Position numbers and translations under genes: made by a program. DNA of 53,965 bases from Lachnospiraceae bacterium UBA1258 (GTDB lineage Bacteria > Bacillota > Clostridia > Lachnospirales > Lachnospiraceae). The stretch lies in the NCBI GenBank assembly GCA_002308235.1, contig DBVS01000065.1:11492-65456 (forward strand), in the 5' to 3' direction. Below are positions 33,750 to 42,108 of the stretch, in pieces. The notes under the pieces were generated by a model. The model saw only the letters and a list, made by a program, of their open reading frames with translations. It searched no databases and had not been told where the DNA came from. The first letter of the stretch is position 1; each line of letters starts with the position of its first letter.

Positions 33750-35015
33750 TTATCCTTCTATACAGCCTCCGGGATACAAAGTTGAGGAATAAAGTCTCTT
33801 AGGCTGGGGTAAGGGCTTTCCTGCAAAAGAAACCGCGGGATTCAACTTGGTTCCGCTGTAGATGCGTGCTTCTTTTTCCGAATATACGATCACGTCCTCT
33901 GCGCCGCGGCCGAAAAGATCGCTGTGAAGCACATACTCATAGGCACCTTCGCCCATGGAAAATTCCACGATCTTTGCGCCGTTGTGATCGTAGAGCCCGG
34001 GAGCCTCACCGCCGCCGCGTCTGTAGGCAAGAATGTAATCCCGCCCTTCTCCGTTCCAGTTTTGAAGCGTCTCCACAATGGTAAGCCAGCCCTTGGATTT
34101 ACGGTCTTCTTTCCAGACCTCATTGCCTTCGGAATCCACAAAGAACATGCCGTCCTTGCCGTCCCACTGACCTTTGTAGCCGTCGCCGCGTCTGATGCGA
34201 TCGAGACCCGCCAGCTGAAGTCCGGGGTGCTTTGGATCAAAGCGACCGAGTGCGATGTGCTGGGATTCAACGGAACCTTCGTAGCGCCAGAGTTCCCTTC
34301 CCTCCGCACTGTACAGACAGGTCACGCTTCCGCCCACGGCGATCTCTTTCTTTCCGTCGCCGTTGACATCTCCTACCCAAAGGCAGTCCGCGTGATCCTC
34401 AAGATCGTGACAGGACCACATGATGTTTCCCTTGTGATCAAGCATGTCATAACCTGCCATAACTTCATCGAAACCGTCGCCGTTTATGTCGTAGGCATAG
34501 GGAAAGTGGCCGATATTTCCGTGATGGGTCCAAAGTACTTTAAAGTTTTCGTCCATGGCCCACATGTTAAAATAGCGGTCCTTAAGGATCACTTCTTTTG
34601 CGCGGGGTCCTCCCTTGAGATTTGCGATTATTATACAGTCATGGGCTTCTTCGGCAGGAAGCTCGTACTCTTTCTTGAGCTTCCCTGTGGTGCCTTCCAA
34701 AACCTTGAATTTATGATCCATGACACAGATAACTTCAAGTTTTCCGTCTCCGTCATAGTCATAAACTTGCGCGGGAAAATCGGAGCCGAAGCCTCCGGGG
34801 TGCTCCGCGGGTGTCCCCGTCTGCCATAAAAGCTTTCCCGTCAGGTCATATGCCGTCACACAGGTCACCGTGTGAGGCACGTATCTGTCGTCTATATCTC
34901 CGTCGGCCTGCACAAAGACCACTTCCATGCGGCCGTCTCCGTTAATGTCTCCCAGCAGTCCCTTGCCGTGTCCTGCTGCGGTTATGTCTATCCTTCCAAG
35001 TAGCTCGGCTGTCAT
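33750..35015 (-). CDS. FG-GAP/VCBS-type beta-propeller protein, cytoplasmic
   Basis: 421 residues without signal peptide. Calcium-binding-like DxNxDG motifs recur: DINGDGRMEV, DYDGDGKLEV, DINGDGFDEV, DVNGDGKKEI, at intervals of about 60 to 70 residues, as in a seven-bladed propeller. Related propellers include some polysaccharide lyases and surface lectins; I cannot decide between lyase, binding protein or something else. The gene lies between a GH2 enzyme and an acyltransferase in one operon, which favours glycan work in the cytoplasm. GGGAGA precedes the ATG at 35015. Confidence 0.75.
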   Translation of the reverse strand: MTAELLGRIDITAAGHGKGLLGDINGDGRMEVVFVQADGDIDDRYVPHTVTCVTAYDLTGKLLWQTGTPAEHPGGFGSDFPAQVYDYDGDGKLEVICVMDHKFKVLEGTTGKLKKEYELPAEEAHDCIIIANLKGGPRAKEVILKDRYFNMWAMDENFKVLWTHHGNIGHFPYAYDINGDGFDEVMAGYDMLDHKGNIMWSCHDLEDHADCLWVGDVNGDGKKEIAVGGSVTCLYSAEGRELWRYEGSVESQHIALGRFDPKHPGLQLAGLDRIRRGDGYKGQWDGKDGMFFVDSEGNEVWKEDRKSKGWLTIVETLQNWNGEGRDYILAYRRGGGEAPGLYDHNGAKIVEFSMGEGAYEYVLHSDLFGRGAEDVIVYSEKEARIYSGTKLNPAVSFAGKPLPQPKRLYSSTLYPGGCIEG

Positions 35016-35044
35016 TTACATGTCTCCCTTTTCCTGTCAAGTAT

Positions 35045-37372
35045 TCAAAGTTTTACTCTTACATCCCCAAGGGGGCTTTTAAGGATCACGGAAGAGTCAC
35101 CGGCTCCTTCACCGCGCCTCACATAGACCATCAGCCGTCCGCCATGGGTATTTCTCGTAGTTGATATATAATCGGAGGTGTCCGCAAGATTTCCGTTATC
35201 CATATGGGCAAAAGAAACCTCGCCTTCGGTCCCAACGGTAACCGGGACTTCAGCGTCTCTTGCGATCCTGCCCTTTGTATCAAGGACTGTTACCTCGATC
35301 TGTTCATAGGCTCCGGATACGGATTCCGGTGCGATAGACTCATCCAAACGCTTTGCGGTGACCGTCGCTCCTTCATTGTCGGTTTCAAGGATATCCTCGT
35401 ATTCGAAACCTTCTTGGTCCCTTGCCACAGCTTTGAGGACACCTTTCTCGAAGGGAATGATCCACACAAATTTCCCTGTCTCGTCCCTTTCGGTTCTGCC
35501 GACAGGCCTGTCGTTTACAAAGAGCTCCACCTCGGAAAGACCGCTGTAGGCTTCGACTCTTATTTCCTCACCCGCCTCGTATTTCCAGGAAAAACGCCTC
35601 AGTTCCATCCATCCCGGCGCATCCTTTTTGCAGGTGGCAAGCTTAACAAACTTTTCTTTTTCATTCCAGAGGCTCTTCCTGAAGTAAAAATCCGGCTTCT
35701 CAAATCCTGCGGTGGTCAGGTGTCCTGCCCTTGAACCGTGCTCGGGCCAGCCCCTTGTCTCACCCAGATAATCGATGCCCGTCCACAGGCACTGTCCGGA
35801 AATATAATCATTCTCAGTCACGGCCAGCCACTGTTTGTAATCGTGGCCGTTTTCGCTTCCGAAAATGGGTTGGTCCGGGAATCTCTTATGATCCGCCTCA
35901 TAGAACTGTTCTTTGTAGTTATAGCCTATAACATCCAGGCAATCGAAAAGTCCCGTATTTCCCGAAAGTTCCGGGAAGGCCGAGGCCAAAGAAACCGGTC
36001 TTGTGTCATCGTACTTTTTCACAAGCCGGGTCAGTTCTTTTGCCAGAGTAACAAGCCTTACGGCATTGGGTTTTTCAGGGTCGTACTGTTTTTCCTGGGA
36101 GGGCTTGCCGGCATCGTTGTTTCCGGTCATTTCCGCGAAACTTTCATGGCAGTAAGGGTCGTTGGGATAGTCAATCTCATTGCCTATACTCCACATGATG
36201 ACGCTTGCATGATTGCGCCGGGCCTTCACAAAGGCTTCCACGTCCCTCTCGTGCCAGGTGGGGTAATCCAGGAAATAACCCTGATGCTTGGGTGGATACA
36301 CATTATGCCCCTGCCACCATTTGTTCTTGGGACCTTCCCACTCATCAAATACCTCATCTATCACAAAGAAACCCATCTCATCGCAAAGCTCGTAAAGGCT
36401 CTCGGAATGTGGGTTGTGGCTCATCCTTACGGTATTGGCACCCATTTCTTTGAGTTTCGCAAGTCGCCGCTTCCACACGTTCTTCGGAACCGCATTGCCG
36501 AAACTTCCCGCATCCTCGTGGAGGCAGACCCCCTTAAGCTTCATGGATACACCATTGCAAAAGAAACCCTTGTCCGGATCAAAGAAAGTTTTAAGAATGC
36601 CGACCTTGCATTGGTTTATATCCTTCTCCTCCCCGCTCTCCACAAGGGTCTTCCACTCATGAAGATTCGGTTCATCGGCAGACCAAAGCATAAGATCCTT
36701 GAGTTCGTACTCAAAGAACACTTTGACCGTACTTCCGGCTTCGATACGGCCTTCGGAAGAAACCCTTTCGGCCCCCGCAACATATTCCGTGATCCTGTAA
36801 GATTTCGACCTGTCACATTTATTTACGATAACGTGCTCCGTCTCGATAACGGCGCGGTTTCCCTCAATACTCTTTACGCGGAAGGCTCTTTCTTTTACGA
36901 CCTCATGGACCTTGGGCTGGATCAAAAGCTTAACTTCTCTTTCGATGCCGGACCCGGTGTACCATCTTGAATCCGCAGTGTCATTGTGGTTTACCTGAAC
37001 CGTGATAAGGTTCTTTTGCCCGAAACGGACTGCGTGGGTGATATTGAAGTCAAAGGGTGTATAGCCGTTGGCCCAGTCCCCGAGATAATACTGATTGCAC
37101 CACACCCGGGCGTGCTTATATACACCGCCGAAGCAGAGGGTGATGTCGGAATCCTCGGCTCCTTCCGGCAATTCAAAGGGGATCCGATACCAGCCGATAC
37201 CCCCGGGCAGATATCCGGTGCCGCTGGAACAATCTTTGGAAAAAGAACGACTTACCGCCCAGTCGTGGGGCAGTACCACGTCCTCCCAGTCGGAATCGTC
37301 AAGGTGTGTATTCCAGCCGTCCTCCACGTCCTTCAATATGAATTTCACAGGTTTGCAAAGTGTTATTTCCAT
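35045..37372 (-). CDS. Glycoside hydrolase family 2 enzyme (beta-galactosidase-like)
   Basis: 775 residues, cytoplasmic (no signal peptide). The GH2 sandwich domain holds VWCNQYYLGDWANGYTPFDF and TADSRWYTGSGIER, followed by the immunoglobulin-like domain and the TIM barrel beginning near 270 with GVCLHEDAGSFGNAVP and RMSHNPHSESLYELCDEMGF. The acid/base is E399 in WSIGNEI and the nucleophile E507 in FGSENG. The C-terminal portion has DUF4982-like and invasin/Ig-like segments. Substrate specificity (galactoside, glucuronide or mannoside) cannot be told from motifs. GAGG lies before the ATG. First gene of the three-gene minus operon with the FG-GAP protein and the HGSNAT-like acyltransferase. 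Confidence 0.92.
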   Translation of the reverse strand: MEITLCKPVKFILKDVEDGWNTHLDDSDWEDVVLPHDWAVSRSFSKDCSSGTGYLPGGIGWYRIPFELPEGAEDSDITLCFGGVYKHARVWCNQYYLGDWANGYTPFDFNITHAVRFGQKNLITVQVNHNDTADSRWYTGSGIEREVKLLIQPKVHEVVKERAFRVKSIEGNRAVIETEHVIVNKCDRSKSYRITEYVAGAERVSSEGRIEAGSTVKVFFEYELKDLMLWSADEPNLHEWKTLVESGEEKDINQCKVGILKTFFDPDKGFFCNGVSMKLKGVCLHEDAGSFGNAVPKNVWKRRLAKLKEMGANTVRMSHNPHSESLYELCDEMGFFVIDEVFDEWEGPKNKWWQGHNVYPPKHQGYFLDYPTWHERDVEAFVKARRNHASVIMWSIGNEIDYPNDPYCHESFAEMTGNNDAGKPSQEKQYDPEKPNAVRLVTLAKELTRLVKKYDDTRPVSLASAFPELSGNTGLFDCLDVIGYNYKEQFYEADHKRFPDQPIFGSENGHDYKQWLAVTENDYISGQCLWTGIDYLGETRGWPEHGSRAGHLTTAGFEKPDFYFRKSLWNEKEKFVKLATCKKDAPGWMELRRFSWKYEAGEEIRVEAYSGLSEVELFVNDRPVGRTERDETGKFVWIIPFEKGVLKAVARDQEGFEYEDILETDNEGATVTAKRLDESIAPESVSGAYEQIEVTVLDTKGRIARDAEVPVTVGTEGEVSFAHMDNGNLADTSDYISTTRNTHGGRLMVYVRRGEGAGDSSVILKSPLGDVRVKL

Positions 37373-37422
37373 GCGTGTACCTCAAATCGGTTTTTTATTC
37401 TGCAGGCTGTTTTAAGTAGCGG

Positions 37423-38595
37423 TCAAAACCAGGGCTCAAGTACAAGCTCGCCGTCTTTGCCGCTTATGGTAAGACAATATGCCCTGCGGGTTCCGAAGGA
37501 ATCATCAAAGGTGAAGAAAATGGAACTCATATCTCCCGGGAACGAAGCATAGATGATAACGGCATTGCCCCAGGCCACGTCACCGATCCGCTTGATCGGT
37601 ACAAGAGTATAGTCCTGCTCTCCGCCCTTCTCTTCGCCCCATTCGATATTGCAAACATTCAGATCGTAAATGTCATCATAGGTTTCAAGGACTAAAGCAA
37701 CGGGTGAGTCGTCCGTGCTTACATAAAACTCCCTGAGTTCCGCGGTATCAAAGGGACAGTCCTCTTTGTACATGACATTTAATAGACTTCCGCCCATGAT
37801 CCCGCATATACTCTGCATGGACTGGATTGGCTGAAGATCGATGTCAACGATCTTTTCCTGATAGGATCTTTGCAGATCAAAGAACTTTGCTTCGTCAATA
37901 TCAAGTATTTCGGAAACCTTTATATCCCATGCTCCGGAGGTATTGTGATAGTATCCCACTTTTCCGTTTACTTCGGTGGAAAAATAAAAATCTATCCACT
38001 CCTGTTTTGTACCGTCGTAACTTAATCTGTAGGTTCCGAAACAACCCTCGGTGGCCCCTGCGGAACCTTCATTGTAGAATTCTCCGGTATCAAGAAGGTA
38101 CTGGCGGTTTCGACCCCAGCCTTCAACGACGACTTTATAGTCATCTTCGCCCGTCATGGTATAAACAGTCTTGATGTCTGTTTGGTTCGCCCATTCTTCG
38201 TTAATGGGATATTCGGCTATGATAAGCTCGGGTCTTCCGTCGCCGGAATAATCGTGACACTTAAAGCCTATAAGCTTGGTGGCGGGTTCACCGGTGTAGT
38301 CCACATCGTATCTGAAATCCGCTATCCAGTAAAAACCCTTATGGCCCGAATATTCGGGGAGATCTTCAACGGGCCCGGAGAGAAGATAAAAGTGCTCCGT
38401 GAGAAGCGCTATATAACCGGTAAAATCGTCATCGGGGGCGCCGTTCGGCTCTTCCTTCTTTTCCAAAGATGCACTGATACTTGCCTCTTTCTTATCACTC
38501 GCCGTTGAAACGGAAATACTTGCACACCCGACCGCAGCAATGCCCAGTACTGCGCACATGATGATAACCGTGAACTTCTTGATAAAGCCCTTCAT
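37423..38595 (-). CDS. Lipoprotein with aspartate-rich exported domain, unknown function
   Basis: 390 residues. The start is ATG 38595 (GAGGAG upstream). The lipobox is LGIAAVGC, so the cysteine near residue 24 is lipidated. A Ser/Lys/Glu-rich stretch follows, then a globular domain (about 55-390) with the acidic motif CHDYSGDGRPELIIAEYPIN, similar to a single FG-GAP or EF-hand-like site, and several tyrosine-rich strands. No enzyme motif is seen. Similar lipoproteins of Clostridia are listed only as hypothetical. It is apparently monocistronic. Confidence 0.7.
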   Translation of the reverse strand: MKGFIKKFTVIIMCAVLGIAAVGCASISVSTASDKKEASISASLEKKEEPNGAPDDDFTGYIALLTEHFYLLSGPVEDLPEYSGHKGFYWIADFRYDVDYTGEPATKLIGFKCHDYSGDGRPELIIAEYPINEEWANQTDIKTVYTMTGEDDYKVVVEGWGRNRQYLLDTGEFYNEGSAGATEGCFGTYRLSYDGTKQEWIDFYFSTEVNGKVGYYHNTSGAWDIKVSEILDIDEAKFFDLQRSYQEKIVDIDLQPIQSMQSICGIMGGSLLNVMYKEDCPFDTAELREFYVSTDDSPVALVLETYDDIYDLNVCNIEWGEEKGGEQDYTLVPIKRIGDVAWGNAVIIYASFPGDMSSIFFTFDDSFGTRRAYCLTISGKDGELVLEPWF

Positions 38596-38720
38596 TTTCT
38601 GCTCCTCGCATGTCTTAGCCGGTATCACCCGGTTGTTTCCAAAGTTGTATTTACAGTGGTCTTCCACTTAACAGATTATAACACCATGAAGGGCTGCGAG
38701 CCATAGTTTGCTTTTACACA

Positions 38721-38749
38721 TTGACACACTTATCCCTGTGTAGTATCTT
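38721..38749 (+). promoter_or_regulatory. Promoter of the GNAT gene
   Basis: TTGACA at 38721-38726 and TATCTT at 38744-38749, 17 bases apart, lie about 50 bases before the GNAT start. The remaining part of the 38596-38801 gap should carry the minus-strand promoter of the lipoprotein. Confidence 0.65.
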
Positions 38750-38801
38750 TATTGCTATATTTTTTTATTGGTTTTTTCGGAAAAGAAAGGGGATCATAAC
38801 A

Positions 38802-39350
38802 ATGGACTTTAGGATTAATGATGATCTGATGCTTATTAAACTCTCACCCGAGTATCTGACTCAGATTTGGGAATACAAGGCTGAGTTTCTGGAAAACGGT
38901 GATTCCATGGACGGAACCGGTCCCTTAAGACGTGCCGAGAGCCCGGAAGAATATTACGGCAGGGCTCAAAGTTATTTGAGTGAAGAAACCCTGCCCGAAG
39001 GCCTGGTCCTCGCCACCCAGTTTCTTTGTGTGAGAAAGAGCGATAACAGGCTGGTGGGCATGCTTCAGGCCAGGCACTACCTGAACGATTATTTAAGACA
39101 GTTTGCGGGACACATCGGTTATTCCGTGCGCCCTTCCGAACGAAGAAAGGGTTACGCGGAGTGGATGCTTCACAATGTGCTGCCTTTCTTTAAAGGCATA
39201 GGTGTGGACAGTGTAATGGTCACCTGCTCTGACACAAACGAAGGGAGCAGAAAGACCATCCTCAAAAACGGAGGGGTCTACGAAGGAACGGCCTTCTGTG
39301 AGGAAGATAACGAACACCTGGAAAAATACTGGATCGATATTGACAAATAG
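38802..39350 (+). CDS. GNAT-family N-acetyltransferase
   Basis: 182 residues. ATG 38802 follows AAAGGGG; the frame opens 81 bases earlier, inside the promoter, so the longer form is rejected. The acetyl-CoA loop is the segment YSVRPSERRKGYAEWML (R-x2-G-x-A type), followed by VMVTCSDTNEGSRKTILKNG, the usual GNAT end. Its closest type is the acetyltransferase_3 group that acts on protein N-termini, aminoglycosides or small amines. The substrate is unknown. Confidence 0.88.
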   Translation: MDFRINDDLMLIKLSPEYLTQIWEYKAEFLENGDSMDGTGPLRRAESPEEYYGRAQSYLSEETLPEGLVLATQFLCVRKSDNRLVGMLQARHYLNDYLRQFAGHIGYSVRPSERRKGYAEWMLHNVLPFFKGIGVDSVMVTCSDTNEGSRKTILKNGGVYEGTAFCEEDNEHLEKYWIDIDK

Positions 39351-39410
39351 TTGCTTTGTTCATTACACCGTTATGCGACAATTCTTTTAGAAGATCTCTA
39401 AGGTTTCGTT

Positions 39411-39618
39411 GTTATCATTCATTCGCACTCCGCTTCGCTGCGTGCTCATGTATGTTGTCGTCAAGGTGACGAAATAATCAGCGACTTACTTCGCAAGTCC
39501 TACAGCAATAAAAAGGACGTGTCCCCACATGCAAGCACGCGGGACACGTCTTATTTATTGCTTGTCGCCTTACGGCGAACGCTGATTATTTCTGTTACTT
39601 TGACTCGTTATCATTCAT
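39411..39618. repeat. Nested palindrome flanked by a 12-base direct repeat (MITE-like candidate)
   Basis: GTTATCATTCAT occurs at 39411-39422 and again at 39607-39618, the latter covering the guaA stop. Between them arms pair symmetrically: 39460-39483 with 39580-39604 (24 bases with one bulge and two G-T pairs), AGCAATAAA with TTTATTGCT (39504-39512 with 39554-39562) and GACGTGTCCC with GGGACACGTC (39516-39525 with 39541-39550). Small hairpins sit in the arms. It carries no gene. The shape fits a short palindromic mobile element or REP-like unit. Confidence 0.6.
39505..39550 (-). terminator. Rho-independent terminator of guaA inside the palindrome
   Basis: On the minus strand GACGTGTCCC (39550-39541) pairs with GGGACACGTC (39525-39516), and CTTTTTATT follows. 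It serves the guaA-like gene which ends at 39611. Confidence 0.75.
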
Positions 39619-40594
39619 ATTCAATCGTGGCGCTGGGCTTGGGTGTAAAGTCGTAGAGCACGCGGTTTACGCCCTTTACTTCGGAGGTGATGCGCTTTAC
39701 AAGAAGCTGCATCAGGTCGAAGGGAATGTTCTCAACTTCGGCGGTCATGGCATCCTGGGTGTTGACGGCACGGATAATAACGGGCCACTCGAAGGTACGC
39801 TTGCCGTCGCGGATACCGGTGGACTTAAAATCGGGAACTACTGTGAAATACTGCCATACCTTGCCTTCAAGGCCGTGCTTCGCAAACTCTTCGCGAAGGA
39901 TTGCGTCTGCTTCACGGACTGCCTCAAGTCTGTCTCTGGTGATGGCACCGGGGCAACGAACGCCAAGTCCGGGGCCGGGGAAGGGCTGACGATATACCAT
40001 GTTTGCGGGAAGTCCCAGGCACTCGCCCACGATACGTACCTCATCTTTAAAGAGGATCTTAACGGGTTCAACCAGTTCAAACTTCATGTCTTCAGGAAGT
40101 CCGCCTGCGTTGTGGTGAGCCTTGATGCCTTTTTCACTCTCTAAGATATCGGGCCAGATGGTTCCCTGAGCCAGGAACTCGATGCCGTCAAGCTTTCTTG
40201 CTTCTTCGGTAAATACTTCGATGAACTCTCCGCCTATTATCTTACGCTTGGTCTCGGGATCCGTTACACCCGCAAGCTTGTCTAAAAATCTGTCGGTGGC
40301 GTCCACATAAACAAGATTTGCCTTCATCTGGTTACGGAATACTTCGATAACCTGCTCGGGCTCGCCCTTACGAAGGAGTCCGTGATTTACATGTACGCAT
40401 ACAAGCTGCTGTCCCACAGCTTTGATGAGCATGGCTGCAACAACGGATGAATCCACACCGCCTGAAAGAGCCAAAAGCACTTTCTTGCTGCCAATCTGCT
40501 CTCTTAAAGCTTTGATCTGCTCATCGATAAATGCCTGAGCCAGTTCTTTGTTCGTGATCCTGACCATATCGTCGGGACGTCTGTCATTAACCAT
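39611..40594 (-). CDS. guaA: GMP synthase ATP-pyrophosphatase domain only (no glutamine amidotransferase)
   Basis: 327 residues. Converts XMP to GMP. The N-type ATP-PPase loop LALSGGVDSSVVAAMLI (about 40-56), FLAQGTIWPDILES and the GMP synthase dimerisation end (GIRDGKRTFEWPVIIRAVN, RITSEVKGVNRVLYDFTPKP, ending TIEYE) are all intact. The normal bacterial enzyme is about 510-530 residues with a glutamine amidotransferase domain in front; here there is none, and no such gene adjoins. AGGAGG before the ATG confirms the start. It must use free ammonia or an amidotransferase encoded elsewhere, as archaeal-type two-subunit GMP synthases do. Confidence 0.93.
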   Translation of the reverse strand: MVNDRRPDDMVRITNKELAQAFIDEQIKALREQIGSKKVLLALSGGVDSSVVAAMLIKAVGQQLVCVHVNHGLLRKGEPEQVIEVFRNQMKANLVYVDATDRFLDKLAGVTDPETKRKIIGGEFIEVFTEEARKLDGIEFLAQGTIWPDILESEKGIKAHHNAGGLPEDMKFELVEPVKILFKDEVRIVGECLGLPANMVYRQPFPGPGLGVRCPGAITRDRLEAVREADAILREEFAKHGLEGKVWQYFTVVPDFKSTGIRDGKRTFEWPVIIRAVNTQDAMTAEVENIPFDLMQLLVKRITSEVKGVNRVLYDFTPKPSATIEYE

Positions 40595-40749
40595 ATGTAC
40601 CTCCTGAAATTTTGACTGTCAGATGTCGGGCGTCGCAAAGGACTGCTGCCCGTGTCCTTTATATTCTATCACAGGCCGGCGGATATCTGTACTGATTTTT
40701 CTTTTCTCTGTTAAGTTTTTACTTTGTGCTCCGATATATAAAATACAGG

Positions 40750-40796
40750 GACGTTTATCGTGAGAGGGATCCTCACACGAGAAGCGTCTTTTTTTA
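40750..40796 (+). terminator. Terminator or attenuator in the leader of the EF-hand-like gene
   Basis: An imperfect stem (GACG 40750-40753 with CGTC 40785-40788 outside, GTGAG/CTCAC inside) is followed by TTTTTTT at about 40789-40795. A TATA-rich stretch at 40733-40745 just before may be a promoter, so RNA started there would meet the hairpin at once. Confidence 0.55.
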
Positions 40797-40805
40797 CCCC
40801 AAAAC

Positions 40806-40902
40806 GGTCCCGGGAATGCACGCCCGGTGCTCTTTAGGCTTGTTAAAGTCGCCCTAACGCACCGAAACCGGCTGTCAGGGGGAAACCAAAATACAGAGGA
40901 GG
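40806..40902 (+). promoter_or_regulatory. Structured leader of unknown class before the EF-hand-like gene
   Basis: After the hairpin come CCGGG/CCCGG (about 40813-40835), CGGTGC/GCACCG enclosing TTAGGC/GCC-TAA (about 40833-40867) and an outer CGGT/ACCG pairing. The ribosome site GAGGAGGG ends at about 40902. It does not match the c-di-GMP, ydaO, ZTP, THF, guanidine or purine aptamers I know. Confidence 0.35.
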
Positions 40903-40915
40903 GTTAAAAACCACA

Positions 40916-42040
40916 TTGAGAATCGATTCCTGTAACATAGGAATGGACTCCGCAAGACTTTATAAGTCTTCACAAAGCACCCACGCTTCACAAACCGTCG
41001 TGGGAACAAGCATAGCGAACGGGGACCCGGCGGGACGCCTGCCCTTCGCTTATTCCAATCTGTACGGAAACAGCGGAAAAAGCAACGACCAAACACTAAA
41101 AGACGCGGATTCGAAGGAGACCAAGGAAGAACAGGGAGCGGAAGATCCCGCAAACACGGCCTTCAACCGTCTCTCCACTGCAAGAAGAATCCTCTTCCCG
41201 CCCGAGGAAGACAGGTCCGTCTCCGACACCTTTCATCGTCTCAGAGAACTGATGGTCAAAAGCATTCTCGAGCTGCTCTTTGGCAGAAGAACCGAAGATC
41301 TTGCCGGAAACGGCGTCCTCTACGGAAACGGTGTCTGCGAAGAAGCAGCCAACATGCCTGAATATCAGGTGGTGGAGGTCCGCGAACAGTTTTCTTCCTA
41401 CTACGAAGAATGCGAGTACACAAGCTTTAACGCAACCGGCACCGTAAATACCGCTGACGGACGCTCTCTCGATATCAACATAAATGTAGGTATGAGCAGG
41501 CGTTTCGTATCTTACTACGAAGAATCCGTTTCGAGATTATCTTTAAGAACTTGCGATCCCTTAGTCATCAATCTCGACGACTCACCCACGGAGCTTTCCG
41601 ACATGAGTTTCTTTTTCGACCTTGACTGCGACGGGGAAAAAGAAAAAGTATCCTCTCTCGGAAAGAACCACGGCTTCCTTGCCCTTGACAAAAACGGGGA
41701 CGGAATCATCAACGACGGTTCGGAACTTTTCGGAACCGCCTCGGGAGACGGCTTTAAGGACCTTGCAGCCTACGACGAAGACGGAAACGGCTGGATTGAT
41801 GAAGCCGACGCGATCTTCTCGGCTCTTAAGATCTGGACAAAGGATGAAAACGGCAACGACCTTCTTTGTACTTTAAAAGACCTTGATATCGGGGCTTTGT
41901 ATCTCGGAAATGCGGACACCGATTTTTCCCTGAACGATTCAAAAACAAACGAAACAAAGGCATTCGTCAGGAAGACGGGACTGTTTCTTTATGAAAGCGG
42001 CATGGCAGGTACCATGCAGCACGTGGATCTGGTTTCCTGA
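40916..42040 (+). CDS. EF-hand-like calcium-binding protein, not exported by a signal peptide
   Basis: 374 residues. TTG start at 40916; GAGGAGGG lies about 13 bases upstream, and the first residues MRIDSCNIGMDSAR fit the usual start of this family; an ATG at 40943 is the alternative. There is no signal peptide. Residues about 1-100 are polar and disordered. The C-terminal half has three calcium-binding-type loops: DLDCDGEKEK (about 235), DKNGDGIINDGSELFG (about 258) and DEDGNGWIDEADAIF (about 287), as found in large clostridial surface or secreted proteins. The function is unknown; the leader suggests regulated expression. Confidence 0.78.
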   Translation: MRIDSCNIGMDSARLYKSSQSTHASQTVVGTSIANGDPAGRLPFAYSNLYGNSGKSNDQTLKDADSKETKEEQGAEDPANTAFNRLSTARRILFPPEEDRSVSDTFHRLRELMVKSILELLFGRRTEDLAGNGVLYGNGVCEEAANMPEYQVVEVREQFSSYYEECEYTSFNATGTVNTADGRSLDININVGMSRRFVSYYEESVSRLSLRTCDPLVINLDDSPTELSDMSFFFDLDCDGEKEKVSSLGKNHGFLALDKNGDGIINDGSELFGTASGDGFKDLAAYDEDGNGWIDEADAIFSALKIWTKDENGNDLLCTLKDLDIGALYLGNADTDFSLNDSKTNETKAFVRKTGLFLYESGMAGTMQHVDLVS

Positions 42041-42068
42041 TATTCCAATCGGGCCGAAAGCATAAAAA

Positions 42069-42099
42069 AGGGCGCCTGCATCAAACAGGCGCCCTGTAT
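42069..42099. terminator. Bidirectional terminator
   Basis: AGGGCGCCTG pairs perfectly with CAGGCGCCCT (42069-42078 with 42086-42095). On the minus strand TTTTTTATG follows, and on the plus strand GTATATT follows. It lies between convergent genes. Confidence 0.9.
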
Positions 42100-42108
42100 A
42101 TTCATTCT

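Noticed and set aside
33924..34829. A 301-codon plus-strand frame
   Set aside because: Antisense to the FG-GAP propeller gene whose DxNxDG repeats prove the minus frame.
35738..36970. A 410-codon open frame on the plus strand
   Set aside because: It lies antisense to the GH2 gene, which has full catalytic motifs and a ribosome site; the product has no family features and its start has none either.
40806..40902. c-di-GMP type I riboswitch
   Set aside because: The GCAAAGCC-type core and tetraloop receptor are absent.
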